DNA of 64,000 nucleotides from Pseudomonas fluorescens (GCF_902497875.1 NZ_CABVHY010000017.1:88480-152479); one strand, 5' to 3'; shown: positions 32,891-40,040, counted from the stretch's first letter. The notes: generated from the letters alone by a model not told the origin. Translations and numbers: made by a program.

Positions 32891-33117
32891 CTCAAAAATA
32901 AGTATATACATATAGGGCTGGTAACTATTTTCGACCCACGCTGAGTACTTTCCTCTCAGATATAAGTATATACATATAAGGCTGATAACTATTTTCAACC
33001 TCTTATGTATACGAAACTCCTAAAAATAAGTATATACATATAAGGCTAGTAACTCTTTTCAACCCTCCCTGCACCCTTTTCTCTCAAAAATAAGTATATA
33101 CATATAAGGGTGTTGAT
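32891..33117. repeat. Four iteron-like repeats, exact 64-bp period (candidate origin)
   Basis: The 17-bp core ATAAGTATATACATATA starts at 32898, 32962, 33026 and 33090, each exactly 64 bp after the last. Downstream of each of the first three cores is a second conserved block (GG-TG-TAACT-TTTTC-ACC). The stretch is strongly AT-rich and non-coding and lies just before the first gene of the replication-like operon. The layout is that of an iteron-type replication origin with adjacent AT-rich DNA. No experiment is implied; a promoter/operator array is the alternative. Confidence 0.75.
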
Positions 33118-33222
33118 TTTCTACCTAGTTAAACTTTACCTCCTGAGTCAATGAGGGGGTAGGACTGTGTTTAACCAAAAGAAATAAGCACCATTTCCCC
33201 CAAAAACAATCGAGTATAAAAC

Positions 33223-33492
33223 ATGAGCATCACGCTAGAAGAAATTGTAGCTGTACAGCATCAAGCATTAAATACCCTACCCCGCAAGATCATCTATCTA
33301 ATGATTCGTAACAGTGAAGATGATACAGGCTGGGCCACCATATCCAGAGGTACATTCTCTGGAGCAACCGCACTACCACGCCGTAGCGTTGACTACGTAA
33401 CAAAGCACCTGATGAGTGTTGGTCTGATTGAAAGGCGTAAGTCAGCAGACAACACCAACTCTCCATACCAATATCGCGTCATTGAAGCTTAA
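33223..33492 (+). CDS. Small winged-helix DNA-binding protein
   Basis: An 89-residue protein with a winged-helix pattern: TWATISRGTFSGATALPRRS (turn and recognition helix), VDYVTKHLMSVGLIERRK (third helix and wing). This is like the DNA-binding domain of phage and plasmid replication initiators and of helix-turn-helix_36 proteins. It is the first gene after the iteron array, so it is the best candidate for the iteron-binding protein or a regulator of the operon. It may instead act as the recombination directionality factor. Confidence 0.75.
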   Translation: MSITLEEIVAVQHQALNTLPRKIIYLMIRNSEDDTGWATISRGTFSGATALPRRSVDYVTKHLMSVGLIERRKSADNTNSPYQYRVIEA

Positions 33493-33501
33493 GGAACCAC
33501 T

Positions 33502-33912
33502 ATGAAAACTATCACTATGAGTGACGTAAACGAGCTCGCCCACCGCACCGGCAATACTCCTATGGGCGTTCTTACAGAACTTATTGGCCAAGGCTACCAG
33601 CTAACTGAGGAACCCCCTCAACCAAGAGGCAAGCCCCTTAGCTCTGCCAAGGACGCTCTTTCACTCTGGAAGGAATCTAAGCAGCGAGTAGCTGATGAAA
33701 TATATAAGCGTGACCCTCTGGTGCGCCAGCTAATGGATGTGGATAACGCCTATAAAGATTTCGCCCCTCAAACTCAGAAGAGCATTCTTCAACGTGATGA
33801 ACACGGGAACGTAACAGGCACTACCAAGAGCATGCTTACTGGAGCAACTATGAGAGAGCAAGCTGAGCTTATGGCTGCTATCCGTGCCACTTACAACCAA
33901 GGAGAGAAGTAA
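33502..33912 (+). CDS. Unknown protein of the element operon, 136 residues
   Basis: AAGGAACC lies before the ATG at 33502, 9 bases after the previous stop. The middle is helical and charged (LSLWKESKQRVADEIYKRDP). The C-terminal part is TGTTKSMLTGATMREQAELM. No catalytic motif, signal peptide or membrane segment is visible. Its stop overlaps the next start (TAATG), so the genes are coupled. Function unknown. Confidence 0.75.
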   Translation: MKTITMSDVNELAHRTGNTPMGVLTELIGQGYQLTEEPPQPRGKPLSSAKDALSLWKESKQRVADEIYKRDPLVRQLMDVDNAYKDFAPQTQKSILQRDEHGNVTGTTKSMLTGATMREQAELMAAIRATYNQGEK

Positions 33913-34202
33913 TGGGCAATACTTACATGAGTGAATCAGATCTTAAAGCCCTGCAAGAGCGACGCTCTGAGCTAGGCGCTATTGACTGTAGCATTGAGCA
34001 GAAGAACCGCCTCATCTCAGGCATACGAGACTACAAACTAATCGAGTACGGCATGAACCCGTATGGGTTCTATCAGGTTCTGGCTGTCAAAGGTCACAAG
34101 ACAATTCCCCATGAGCTGACAGGTAACTTCACCCACCCTAGCTATCTTACCAAGGTAGTAGACACCCTACTCAGAGAGGGAAAACTGATTGAGCCTAAGT
34201 GA
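33912..34202 (+). CDS. Unknown protein of the element operon, 96 residues
   Basis: It starts in the overlapping TAATG and ends inside the helicase-like gene. The N-terminus is a predicted coiled helix (LKALQERRSELGAIDCSIEQ), and the second half (YGFYQVLAVKGHKTIPHELT) may be a small alpha/beta domain. No family recognised. Its position between two coupled genes suggests it partners the ATPase. Confidence 0.75.
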   Translation: MGNTYMSESDLKALQERRSELGAIDCSIEQKNRLISGIRDYKLIEYGMNPYGFYQVLAVKGHKTIPHELTGNFTHPSYLTKVVDTLLREGKLIEPK

Positions 34203-35652
34203 GCCGAAGGTCATTTACGTAGCAGAAGCCCTTCCAGGAAGCGGCAAGTCAACTAAGTTTATCGAAGCACTACCTACACTCATGCACACCAGCAAGATTG
34301 TGTATGCGATGCCTACCAACACTCTTATCAAAGAGCTTGCCCTAACCATTAAGGTAAAAGTAGGTCTATCTCCTTTGGTCATCACGTCCGACACTGTGGA
34401 CCATGTGACAGCACACCTTGAGAAAGTCTTAGCTGCATACACTCAACCGCTAGTTATGATTACGCATGAGGCCCTACGGCGTGTTGACCCTCGCCTCCTA
34501 GAAGGATGGGAGCTAGTAGTAGATGAGGTTCCTAGCGTCTCTGATTGTAAGGGCTATCAGTTCGACAGCATTAGCTACCTTGGAAGCCTAGGTAACTACC
34601 TAACCGTGGACACTGAAAAGAAAGCTGCCCTCAAACTTGAGAATATTGCTTTAGTTGAGAATATGATTAAGGCCAAAGACAGCAGCGCTCTCAGCGACTC
34701 AGCCTTAGACGTTCTCAAAGCAATGCTGACTCCCAAATGTAGTGTTGAGGTAGAGGCACAGACAAACAAGGGCAAGCGACTTGTGCGCATAGTGAGGTAT
34801 AGAGATTTCCTACCAGCTTTCTCTAACGCCAATAGCGTTCACATCCTCGCTAACAATGTACAGGACACGCTGCTAGGCATCCATGCCACCTACCAAGGTT
34901 GGCGCTTTGAACCGTCTCTATTCACACCTGAGTTCGATGGTTACGGAAAGCGGGTTGAGCTTCACCCTTTCTTGACTACAAAGTATTCAAAGACTCAAAG
35001 CATGATGCAGCGTAATGGCAAACCTGCTGATACTTGGGATGAAGGGGTGCAGCTAGCTGATTGGCTACGTTGCATCACCGCCATGGTAGGGGATGAGAAA
35101 GGGTTAGCCTTTGCGCATCAATGGATGCAGTACAATTTCAGTGACAGCATAACCAAGCTACCAATTGATAGCAGGGGCATTAACGGCTACCAAGACAGAC
35201 ACATTGCTATATGCCTTCAACATGGGAATGTTAGCTGTGATGACGCACTAAGCTTTCACACACTCGGCGAAATGCTTGGTGTTCCTGTTGCAGAAGTACG
35301 CAAGGCCATTGAGTTTGAACGCTTCTATGAAAGTACCTTACAAGCTGTAGCTAGAACATCACTTCGGGACAGGAGTAGCACAGAGCCTGTTACGCTATTC
35401 GTTCAGAGCATGGATATGGCTGTATACCTTCAAGAGAAGCTTGGACGCTTAGCGACTATAAACACTGACTTCGCTATGACGCCTTGGAAGAAGCAAAAGT
35501 CTGATAAAAAGAAAGCCAAGGCTGCTCTTCAGGCTGAAGCAATTGTAATGTTTCAGAATGAAGGTATTGACCGACAGTCTATTGCTCAGAAACTTTCTGT
35601 TTCTTACCTTCAAATCAGACGTTGGACAGTTGGACTTAAACAGGCAGCATAA
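34189..35652 (+). CDS. P-loop superfamily-2 helicase-like ATPase with C-terminal HTH
   Basis: A 487-residue protein and the largest gene of the element. Walker A is EALPGSGKSTKF near residue 18. A motif Ia-like stretch is AMPTNTLIKEL, and Walker B is WELVVDEVPS near residue 110, giving a DEVP box in place of DEAD/DEAH. VTLFVQSMDMAVYLQEKL near residue 405 could be the second RecA-like domain. The last 50 residues hold a helix-turn-helix (IDRQSIAQKLSVSYLQIRRW). The start is TTG at 34189, with GAGAGGG upstream, overlapping the previous gene by 14 bases. A role in DNA replication is inferred from the motifs and the upstream iterons. Confidence 0.78.
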   Translation: MSLSEPKVIYVAEALPGSGKSTKFIEALPTLMHTSKIVYAMPTNTLIKELALTIKVKVGLSPLVITSDTVDHVTAHLEKVLAAYTQPLVMITHEALRRVDPRLLEGWELVVDEVPSVSDCKGYQFDSISYLGSLGNYLTVDTEKKAALKLENIALVENMIKAKDSSALSDSALDVLKAMLTPKCSVEVEAQTNKGKRLVRIVRYRDFLPAFSNANSVHILANNVQDTLLGIHATYQGWRFEPSLFTPEFDGYGKRVELHPFLTTKYSKTQSMMQRNGKPADTWDEGVQLADWLRCITAMVGDEKGLAFAHQWMQYNFSDSITKLPIDSRGINGYQDRHIAICLQHGNVSCDDALSFHTLGEMLGVPVAEVRKAIEFERFYESTLQAVARTSLRDRSSTEPVTLFVQSMDMAVYLQEKLGRLATINTDFAMTPWKKQKSDKKKAKAALQAEAIVMFQNEGIDRQSIAQKLSVSYLQIRRWTVGLKQAA

Positions 35653-36141
35653 ATTGTGCAGCGGCGACAAATATTTTGTTCACTTTTCCTTAAAGGCTCC
35701 TTAAGAGAAATGGAACAATTTCTTAATCTTACTGTGTAATTTTCCTTAAAGATACTCTAAGAGATTTCGCACACTTTAATACTAAACAATCAAAAGCAAA
35801 AGCAACGTCAGCAAGCTGACAAAGAGCACGCATTAAAGAGAGAATCAAAAGCGAAGCACCTACTAGTATTCCGCTCTTGATCTTTCTTATTTGCGTATGC
35901 CACTACGTGGCGTGCTCTTGCTCTTGCTCTTGCTTCTGTCACGCAGTGACGTTTAGGAACTGACCTTCTCCTACCCATAAACAATGACCTACCTTTTAAC
36001 ATTACTATTATGCTTACAGTATACACAGTTACTCATCCTACAGATCATGCAGAACTACAGCATTCTAGCCATAGCCCTTAACATCATCTGTTATTCAATC
36101 ACCTTGATAATTACAATTCAACATACAAGACAGAGAACACC
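35653..36141. other. Non-coding stretch between the ATPase and small-terminase-like genes
   Basis: This 489-bp stretch has a 27-bp imperfect direct repeat (TTTTCCTTAAAG core at 35684 and 35740, period 56), a GCTCTT tandem run near 35912-35935 and short hairpins (GCCAC/GTGGC; GTCACGCAGTGAC). It is AT-rich and has no credible ORF. It probably holds promoters for the next gene. Confidence 0.55.
35684..35766 (+). repeat. 27-bp imperfect direct repeat, two copies
   Basis: Copies at 35684-35710 and 35740-35766 share TTTTCCTTAAAG and TAAGAGA. The spacing and A/T-rich form resemble paired promoter or operator units of phages, but no promoter class is recognised. Confidence 0.55.
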
Positions 36142-36492
36142 ATGAACCTGACTGATAAAGATAAGACCGAATACATTGAGACCAATTCACACTGTGACCT
36201 AGCCAAACGCCTAGACATCTCTATGCTAACGCTTGATACATATGCTGATGAGCAAGGATGGAAGGAGGAACACCGTATCTACTGGCATGATAAGTCCATT
36301 GAGATATTGAAACAGGAGCTAGTCAATGGGAACATTGCAGCCGTTAAGGAGATGCTTAAGGTAACTGGTAGCGTCAGACCAGTAGGACGCCCTCGTAAGT
36401 CTGATGTTGAGCGTGAAGTAGCAATTAGTAAGCGGATTGCTGACGAATACCAGGCTGACGTGCAGAGACTGAGCCTTGTAGGGAACAAATAG
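36142..36492 (+). CDS. Small-terminase-like helix-turn-helix protein
   Basis: A 116-residue protein. An N-terminal helix-turn-helix (CDLAKRLDISMLTLDTYADE) is followed by a long helix (HDKSIEILKQELVNGNIAAV) and a conserved-looking tail, VRPVGRPRKSDVEREV, then ADEYQADVQRL. The arrangement, with a GRP-K basic patch and acidic helical C-terminus, is that of phage small terminase subunits, which select DNA for packaging. A general DNA-binding regulator is the alternative. AGAACACC precedes the ATG. If correct, it would let the element direct packaging into helper-phage capsids. Confidence 0.5.
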   Translation: MNLTDKDKTEYIETNSHCDLAKRLDISMLTLDTYADEQGWKEEHRIYWHDKSIEILKQELVNGNIAAVKEMLKVTGSVRPVGRPRKSDVEREVAISKRIADEYQADVQRLSLVGNK

Positions 36493-36967
36493 ATATTTAT
36501 TAACAGAGAGGGGGTGTAATGGCTTCTAACGCTACTGACCAGATTTAAACTGGTGAGGAATGGACATAGCTAGGGCATAGAGAGCGTTACGCGCTGTTTC
36601 TAGGAGGTTCCTAGATGCCCCTTTGGGGTGCTCAATGCGTTGCCACATTGGCCGTTCTTCACAGGGGCTGACGCCTGCTGTGCCTGATAGTTCAGCTACC
36701 AGTAACCTGCCCTCCTAACCAAGCCAGAAGGGATAAGCCTACACCTATTCGCTGGTGTATAGCGGGGGAGTTCTACCAACCATCCTCCCAATGTCCGATG
36801 AGCCTTCACCGTTCAACTACACCATTAAAGGCTTCGCGAGAACTAGTTACTATCCCACCAGCGCCTCACTCTCTGAGACGTACAGTTAGTCACAAGTGAC
36901 AGGCCCGTTTGCCTACGCTCAGACTTATAACAGCACAAAAACAACATGTCAATACACATATAGAAAT
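36493..36967. other. Structured non-coding region after the small-terminase-like gene
   Basis: This 475-bp stretch begins with a strong ribosome site (GAGAGGGGG) and a 9-codon ORF (36519-36548), as if the start of a following gene had been kept and the rest lost. It then contains clear hairpins (CTAGGA-GGT-TCCTAG; GCCCC-TTT-GGGGTGC; TACACC-TATTCGC-TGGTGTA) and no further ORF. A cos/pac-like packaging region is one reading; a structured RNA is another. Confidence 0.45.
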
Positions 36968-37348
36968 TTATCGAGTAGCACGGAAAGCCACTCCCCTGAT
37001 ATACGGAACAGCGGTTATCAGCTCGAACGGATCGAATCCCTCAACCTCCCCCCGAAACATCTGAACGTTTTTTATCGCGCTCAGTATCAATTGCTGTTCT
37101 CCGAATGCAGCCCGCATATCTCCAAGCCCGTCAATCAAGTACCCACTTACGAGAGCTGCCGTATCTCCCACAGGCTGATTAGCCTTGGACGCCAACCCCA
37201 ATAAAATAAGATGCTTGCTTAGCCCACCCAACTCAATGGCACTGTGAAACAGACGCCTGTTCACACACAAATAGTCAGCAACTTGATTCCCAAATCTTCG
37301 GCCCGACCAAGCGACAGCAACCGCCTTAAATATACCCACCGGATTCAT
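36968..37348 (-). CDS. Unknown opposite-strand protein of the element
   Basis: A 126-residue protein starting MNPVGIFKAVAVAWSGRRFG with GAAGGT 6 bases upstream. It has moderately hydrophobic helices (LSKHLILLGLASKAN, LVSGYLIDGLGDM) but no clear transmembrane span and no known motif. It is the only gene on the minus strand of the element and sits near the right end, the usual place of cargo in small islands. Function unknown. Confidence 0.65.
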   Translation of the reverse strand: MNPVGIFKAVAVAWSGRRFGNQVADYLCVNRRLFHSAIELGGLSKHLILLGLASKANQPVGDTAALVSGYLIDGLGDMRAAFGEQQLILSAIKNVQMFRGEVEGFDPFELITAVPYIRGVAFRATR

Positions 37349-37567
37349 AACGCTACCTTCGCACCTTCAACGGGGTGATGTTACTTCGACATCTTGAGTT
37401 TCCGCTAGAAATTCATGATCCACATTGCATACATAAGCACCTCCCCCCTAACCCCCTGCTCCCCCTGTTAAACAAACCCTCACAGGAACTCCTACAGCGT
37501 CACTCAGAGCGTTCATGATTCAACACATGGCGTTGGGTGTAGAGCGTGGCCGATAGGCGTCTATCGA

Positions 37568-37599
37568 CACACAGCAGGCACGTAGCTCAGTTGGTTAGA
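37568..37599 (+). repeat. Inverted 32-bp copy of tRNA-Val 5' flank and 5' half
   Basis: Exactly complementary to 37922-37953, which spans 8 bases upstream of tRNA-Val(GAC) and its first 24 bases. Here it is inside the element and on the opposite strand. The sequence that follows has a partial anticodon-arm form (TGCC-CTTGTGA-GGCA) but no T-arm, so no full tRNA is predicted. Confidence 0.85.
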
Positions 37600-37709
37600 A
37601 AGCCTGCCCTTGTGAGGCACGAACAACGGGCATGGGAGTGAGCTTGCGAACGTACCACCACCTAGACAAGATAGTGCTCAAGCCTTACGCATCAATAGGT
37701 TAGGTAGAG

Positions 37710-37796
37710 TCATTCACAAATGTTTGTGTGAACACAGCTCAGAGAGAATCGTCATTCACATTGCTGTGTGTGAATGAGGCCTGTAGATTGTGAACG
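37710..37796. promoter_or_regulatory. Cluster of possible right integrase arm sites
   Basis: CATTCACA at 37711-37718 and 37753-37760; its complement TGTGAATG at 37769-37776; related TGTGAAC at about 37727 and 37790. The second and third form an inverted pair. They lie 50-130 bp inside the right repeat. Confidence 0.45.
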
Positions 37797-37814
37797 TTTT
37801 CTTAGGCAAAGAAA

Positions 37815-37840
37815 AAGGGGAACCCTTTCGGATTCCCCTT
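37815..37840 (-). terminator. Element-borne terminator for tRNA-Val
   Basis: GGGGAATCC / GGGTTCCCC stem with GAAA loop and TTTTTC tail on the minus strand, 29 bases after the tRNA 3' end. It replaces the host terminator displaced to 31566-31593. Confidence 0.85.
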
Positions 37841-37843
37841 CAC

Positions 37844-37914
37844 ACCGCCCAGCAGAGCGGATTTTGTTTGGTAGGCGCGATTGGACTCGAACCAACGACC
37901 CCCACCATGTCAAG
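37844..37914 (-). repeat. Right attachment repeat within tRNA-Val(GAC)
   Basis: Identical over 71 bp to 31600-31670; supplies the 3' part of the working tRNA gene from the anticodon loop to CCA plus 25 bases. Confidence 0.92.
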
Positions 37915-37945
37915 GTGGTGCTCTAACCAACTGAGCTACGTGCCT
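37869..37945 (-). tRNA. tRNA-Val(GAC)
   Basis: A 77-base cloverleaf with encoded CCA. The anticodon loop TTGACAT gives GAC, and the T-loop is GTTCGAGTC. The acceptor stem AGGCACG / CGCGCCT has one A-C mismatch at the fifth pair. Its 3' 46 bases come from the element's attachment copy. Confidence 0.95.
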
Positions 37946-38128
37946 GCTGTGTGGCGGCATTCTACGGAATTCCGGAGGGGTGTCAACACCTTTTTTGCGG
38001 CTAAGCCTATGAATATGCGAATTTTTTAATTTCGGCGCAACAAACAAGATTTTTCGCTGGCTGGCGGCCGTTTTTCAACTCAGGTAGGATCGATGCACTC
38101 GTAAAATATATTAAACAGAGGCAACAGG

Positions 38129-39412
38129 ATGGCGAACACCCCCTACCCGGATTCCTATTACGCCGCATCGGCTAACGCGGTAACGCCACGTCCATTGCTG
38201 CAGGATGACGTAGAGACTGACGTCTGTGTGATTGGTGCCGGCTACACCGGCCTCTCCAGTGCGCTGTTTCTGCTGGAGAACGGTTTTCGGGTGACTGTCC
38301 TGGAAGCGGCCAAGGTCGGCTTCGGCGCCTCGGGGCGCAATGGTGGCCAGATCGTCAATAGTTACAGCCGCGATATCGATGTGATCGAGCGCAGCGTCGG
38401 GCCCAAACAGGCGCAACTGATCGGGCAGATGGCGTTCGAGGGCGGCAGGATCATTCGTGAGCGTGTGGCCAAGTATCAGATTCAGTGCGACTTGAAGGAC
38501 GGCGGGGTGTTCGCTGCGATCACCGCCAAGCAGATGGGCCATCTGGAGTCGCAGAAGCGCCTCTGGGAGCGTTATGGCCACACCCAGCTGGAAATGCTCG
38601 ACCAACGCCGCATACGCGAAGTGGTGACCTGTGATCAGTACATAGGTGGCATGCTCGACATGAGCGGCGGGCACATGCACCCGCTCAATCTTGCCCTTGG
38701 CGAAGCCGCTGCGGTGGAGTCGCTGGGCGGGACCATTTACGAACAGTCGCCGGCCATCCGCATCGAGCGCGGGGCCAGTCCGGTAGTCCATACGCCCCAG
38801 GGTAAAGTCCGGGCCAAGTTCATCATCGTCGCCGGCAATGCCTACCTGGGCAATCTGGTTCCGGAGCTGGCGGCCAAGTCGATGCCTTGCGGTACCCAGG
38901 TCATCACTACCGAACCGCTGGGTGATGAATTGGCTAAAAGCCTGCTGCCGCAGGACTACTGTGTCGAAGACTGCAACTACCTGCTCGACTACTACCGCCT
39001 CTCGGGTGACAAGCGGCTGATTTTCGGCGGTGGCGTGGTCTATGGCGCACGGGATCCGGCGAACATCGAAGCGATCATTCGACCGAAGATGCTCAAGGCT
39101 TTCCCGCAGCTCAAGGATGTGAAGATCGATTACGCCTGGACCGGCAACTTCCTGCTGACCCTGTCGCGACTTCCTCAGGTCGGACGCCTCGGCGACAACA
39201 TCTACTACTCGCAAGGCTGTAGCGGCCATGGCGTGACGTACACGCACCTGGCAGGCAAGGTCCTGGCCGAAGCCCTGCGCGGTCAGGCAGAGCGCTTTGA
39301 CGCCTTTGCCGACCTGCCCCACTACCCGTTCCCTGGCGGACAATTGCTTCGCACACCATTCGCCGCATTAGGTGCCTGGTATTACGGCCTGCGGGACAAG
39401 TACGGTTTCTGA
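38129..39412 (+). CDS. puuB: FAD-dependent oxidoreductase, gamma-glutamylputrescine oxidase-like
   Basis: A 427-residue DAO-family flavoenzyme. The dinucleotide-binding motif is VIGAGYTGLSSALFLLE near residue 35, with GFGASGRNGGQIV next to it, and the C-terminal FAD loop QGCSGHGVTYTHLAGK. The overall match, length and the PYPDSYYAAS start fit PuuB, which oxidises gamma-glutamylputrescine in polyamine breakdown in the cytosol. No other puu gene is near, so the substrate is inferred from family. AGAGGCAACAGG precedes the ATG. It is followed by REP sequences. Confidence 0.88.
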   Translation: MANTPYPDSYYAASANAVTPRPLLQDDVETDVCVIGAGYTGLSSALFLLENGFRVTVLEAAKVGFGASGRNGGQIVNSYSRDIDVIERSVGPKQAQLIGQMAFEGGRIIRERVAKYQIQCDLKDGGVFAAITAKQMGHLESQKRLWERYGHTQLEMLDQRRIREVVTCDQYIGGMLDMSGGHMHPLNLALGEAAAVESLGGTIYEQSPAIRIERGASPVVHTPQGKVRAKFIIVAGNAYLGNLVPELAAKSMPCGTQVITTEPLGDELAKSLLPQDYCVEDCNYLLDYYRLSGDKRLIFGGGVVYGARDPANIEAIIRPKMLKAFPQLKDVKIDYAWTGNFLLTLSRLPQVGRLGDNIYYSQGCSGHGVTYTHLAGKVLAEALRGQAERFDAFADLPHYPFPGGQLLRTPFAALGAWYYGLRDKYGF

Positions 39413-39418
39413 TTCCCC

Positions 39419-39502
39419 GTAGGAGCTGCCGCAGGCTGCGATCTTTTGATCTTTGCGATGGTGGTGCCCGCAGGAAAGATCGCAGGCTACGCCAGCTCCT
39501 AC
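39419..39502. repeat. REP doublet (REPIN) after puuB
   Basis: Two inverted copies of the Pseudomonas REP: GTAGGAGCTGCCGCAGGCTG with GCGATCTTTT at 39419-39450, and its complement-type copy at 39475-39502. A third single copy, lacking the GTAG end, lies at about 39532-39556. Confidence 0.85.
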
Positions 39503-39625
39503 GCCGACCGCGTACACCTGCAATGGTGTGTGAGCTGCCGCAGGCTGCGATCTTTTGGGGGCGCCCAATGCTGACCGGCCAGATTGCGTATAGAACAGCA
39601 GGCAAGGGAAAGCCAAATTCCAGAT

Positions 39626-39657
39626 ACAAAAAACCCCGGTCTTTCGACCAGGGTTTT
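39626..39657 (-). terminator. Terminator of the tRNA-Asp/Val cluster
   Basis: AACCCTGGTC / GACCGGGGTT stem with GAAA loop and T-run on the minus strand. Confidence 0.85.
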
Positions 39658-39728
39658 TGCTATCAATCAGAAGAAGCCAGCGGCTTTCTTCGTAGCTTCA
39701 AGGCGTTCAGTGGGCCTTGAGGCAGATA

Positions 39729-39805
39729 TGGCGCAGCGGACGGGACTCGAACCCGCGACCCCCGGCGTGACAGGCCGGTATTCTAACCGACTGAACTACC
39801 GCTGC
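39729..39805 (-). tRNA. tRNA-Asp(GTC), copy 1
   Basis: 77 bases with encoded CCA. Acceptor stem GCAGCGG / CCGCTGC, anticodon loop CTGTCAC, T-loop GTTCGAGTC. Last gene of a three-tRNA cluster on the minus strand. Confidence 0.97.
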
Positions 39806-39907
39806 GTATCGCTTTGGACTTGCGCCCATTTGAACCTTTGAAATCGTCTGACTGGAAAGCTTCGAGGCTTTTCAATCTCAAACCGGGTAAACCCGATCTG
39901 GAAAATA

Positions 39908-39984
39908 TGGCGCAGCGGACGGGACTCGAACCCGCGACCCCCGGCGTGACAGGCCGGTATTCTAACCGACTGAACTACCGCTGC
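39908..39984 (-). tRNA. tRNA-Asp(GTC), copy 2
   Basis: Identical in sequence to copy 1 over its 77 bases, 102 bp upstream of it. Confidence 0.97.
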
Positions 39985-40040
39985 GCGTCGGTGGAGGCTT
40001 TTAACAGCTTCCGTCTTGCTTTCGCAAAACTCTCAAGAAG

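Larger units (their letters stand above)
37349..37843. other. Right end of the element, non-coding
   Basis: This 495-bp stretch holds a 32-bp inverted copy of the tRNA-Val 5' half and flank (37568-37599), several CATTCACA-type arm sites (37710-37796) and the terminator at 37815. No supported ORF. Confidence 0.6.
31600..37914. mobile_element. Integrated mini-element in tRNA-Val(GAC), about 6.2 kb
   Basis: Bounded by perfect 71-bp direct repeats at 31600-31670 and 37844-37914, which include the last 46 bases of tRNA-Val(GAC) and 25 bases beyond. Inside: an intact tyrosine integrase next to the left repeat, an iteron array, a packed operon of four genes ending in a helicase-like ATPase, a small-terminase-like gene, structured non-coding DNA, and one opposite-strand gene. 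The interior is clearly more AT-rich than the flanks and uses different codons. There are no capsid, tail, lysis, conjugation or toxin-antitoxin genes that I recognise. I infer a replicating element that borrows a helper phage for spread; this is not proved. Confidence 0.88.

Noticed and set aside
32891..33117. Iteron array as a CRISPR array
   Set aside because: The cores are spaced 64 bp apart with partly conserved spacers and no cas genes; repeats are AT-rich and not CRISPR-like.
35808..36026. 72-codon minus-strand frame in the element
   Set aside because: Low-complexity Arg/Ala run produced by the GCTCTT tandem repeat.
37575..37663. A second tRNA gene in the element (tRNA-His-like anticodon loop)
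   Set aside because: Only the first 24 bases match tRNA-Val; there is no T-arm or paired acceptor 3' strand.
37790..38029. Plus-strand ORF across tRNA-Val, and similar ORFs at 39584 and 39814 across tRNA-Asp
   Set aside because: Translations of tRNA genes on the opposite strand (the SGLEPATPGV-type artefact).
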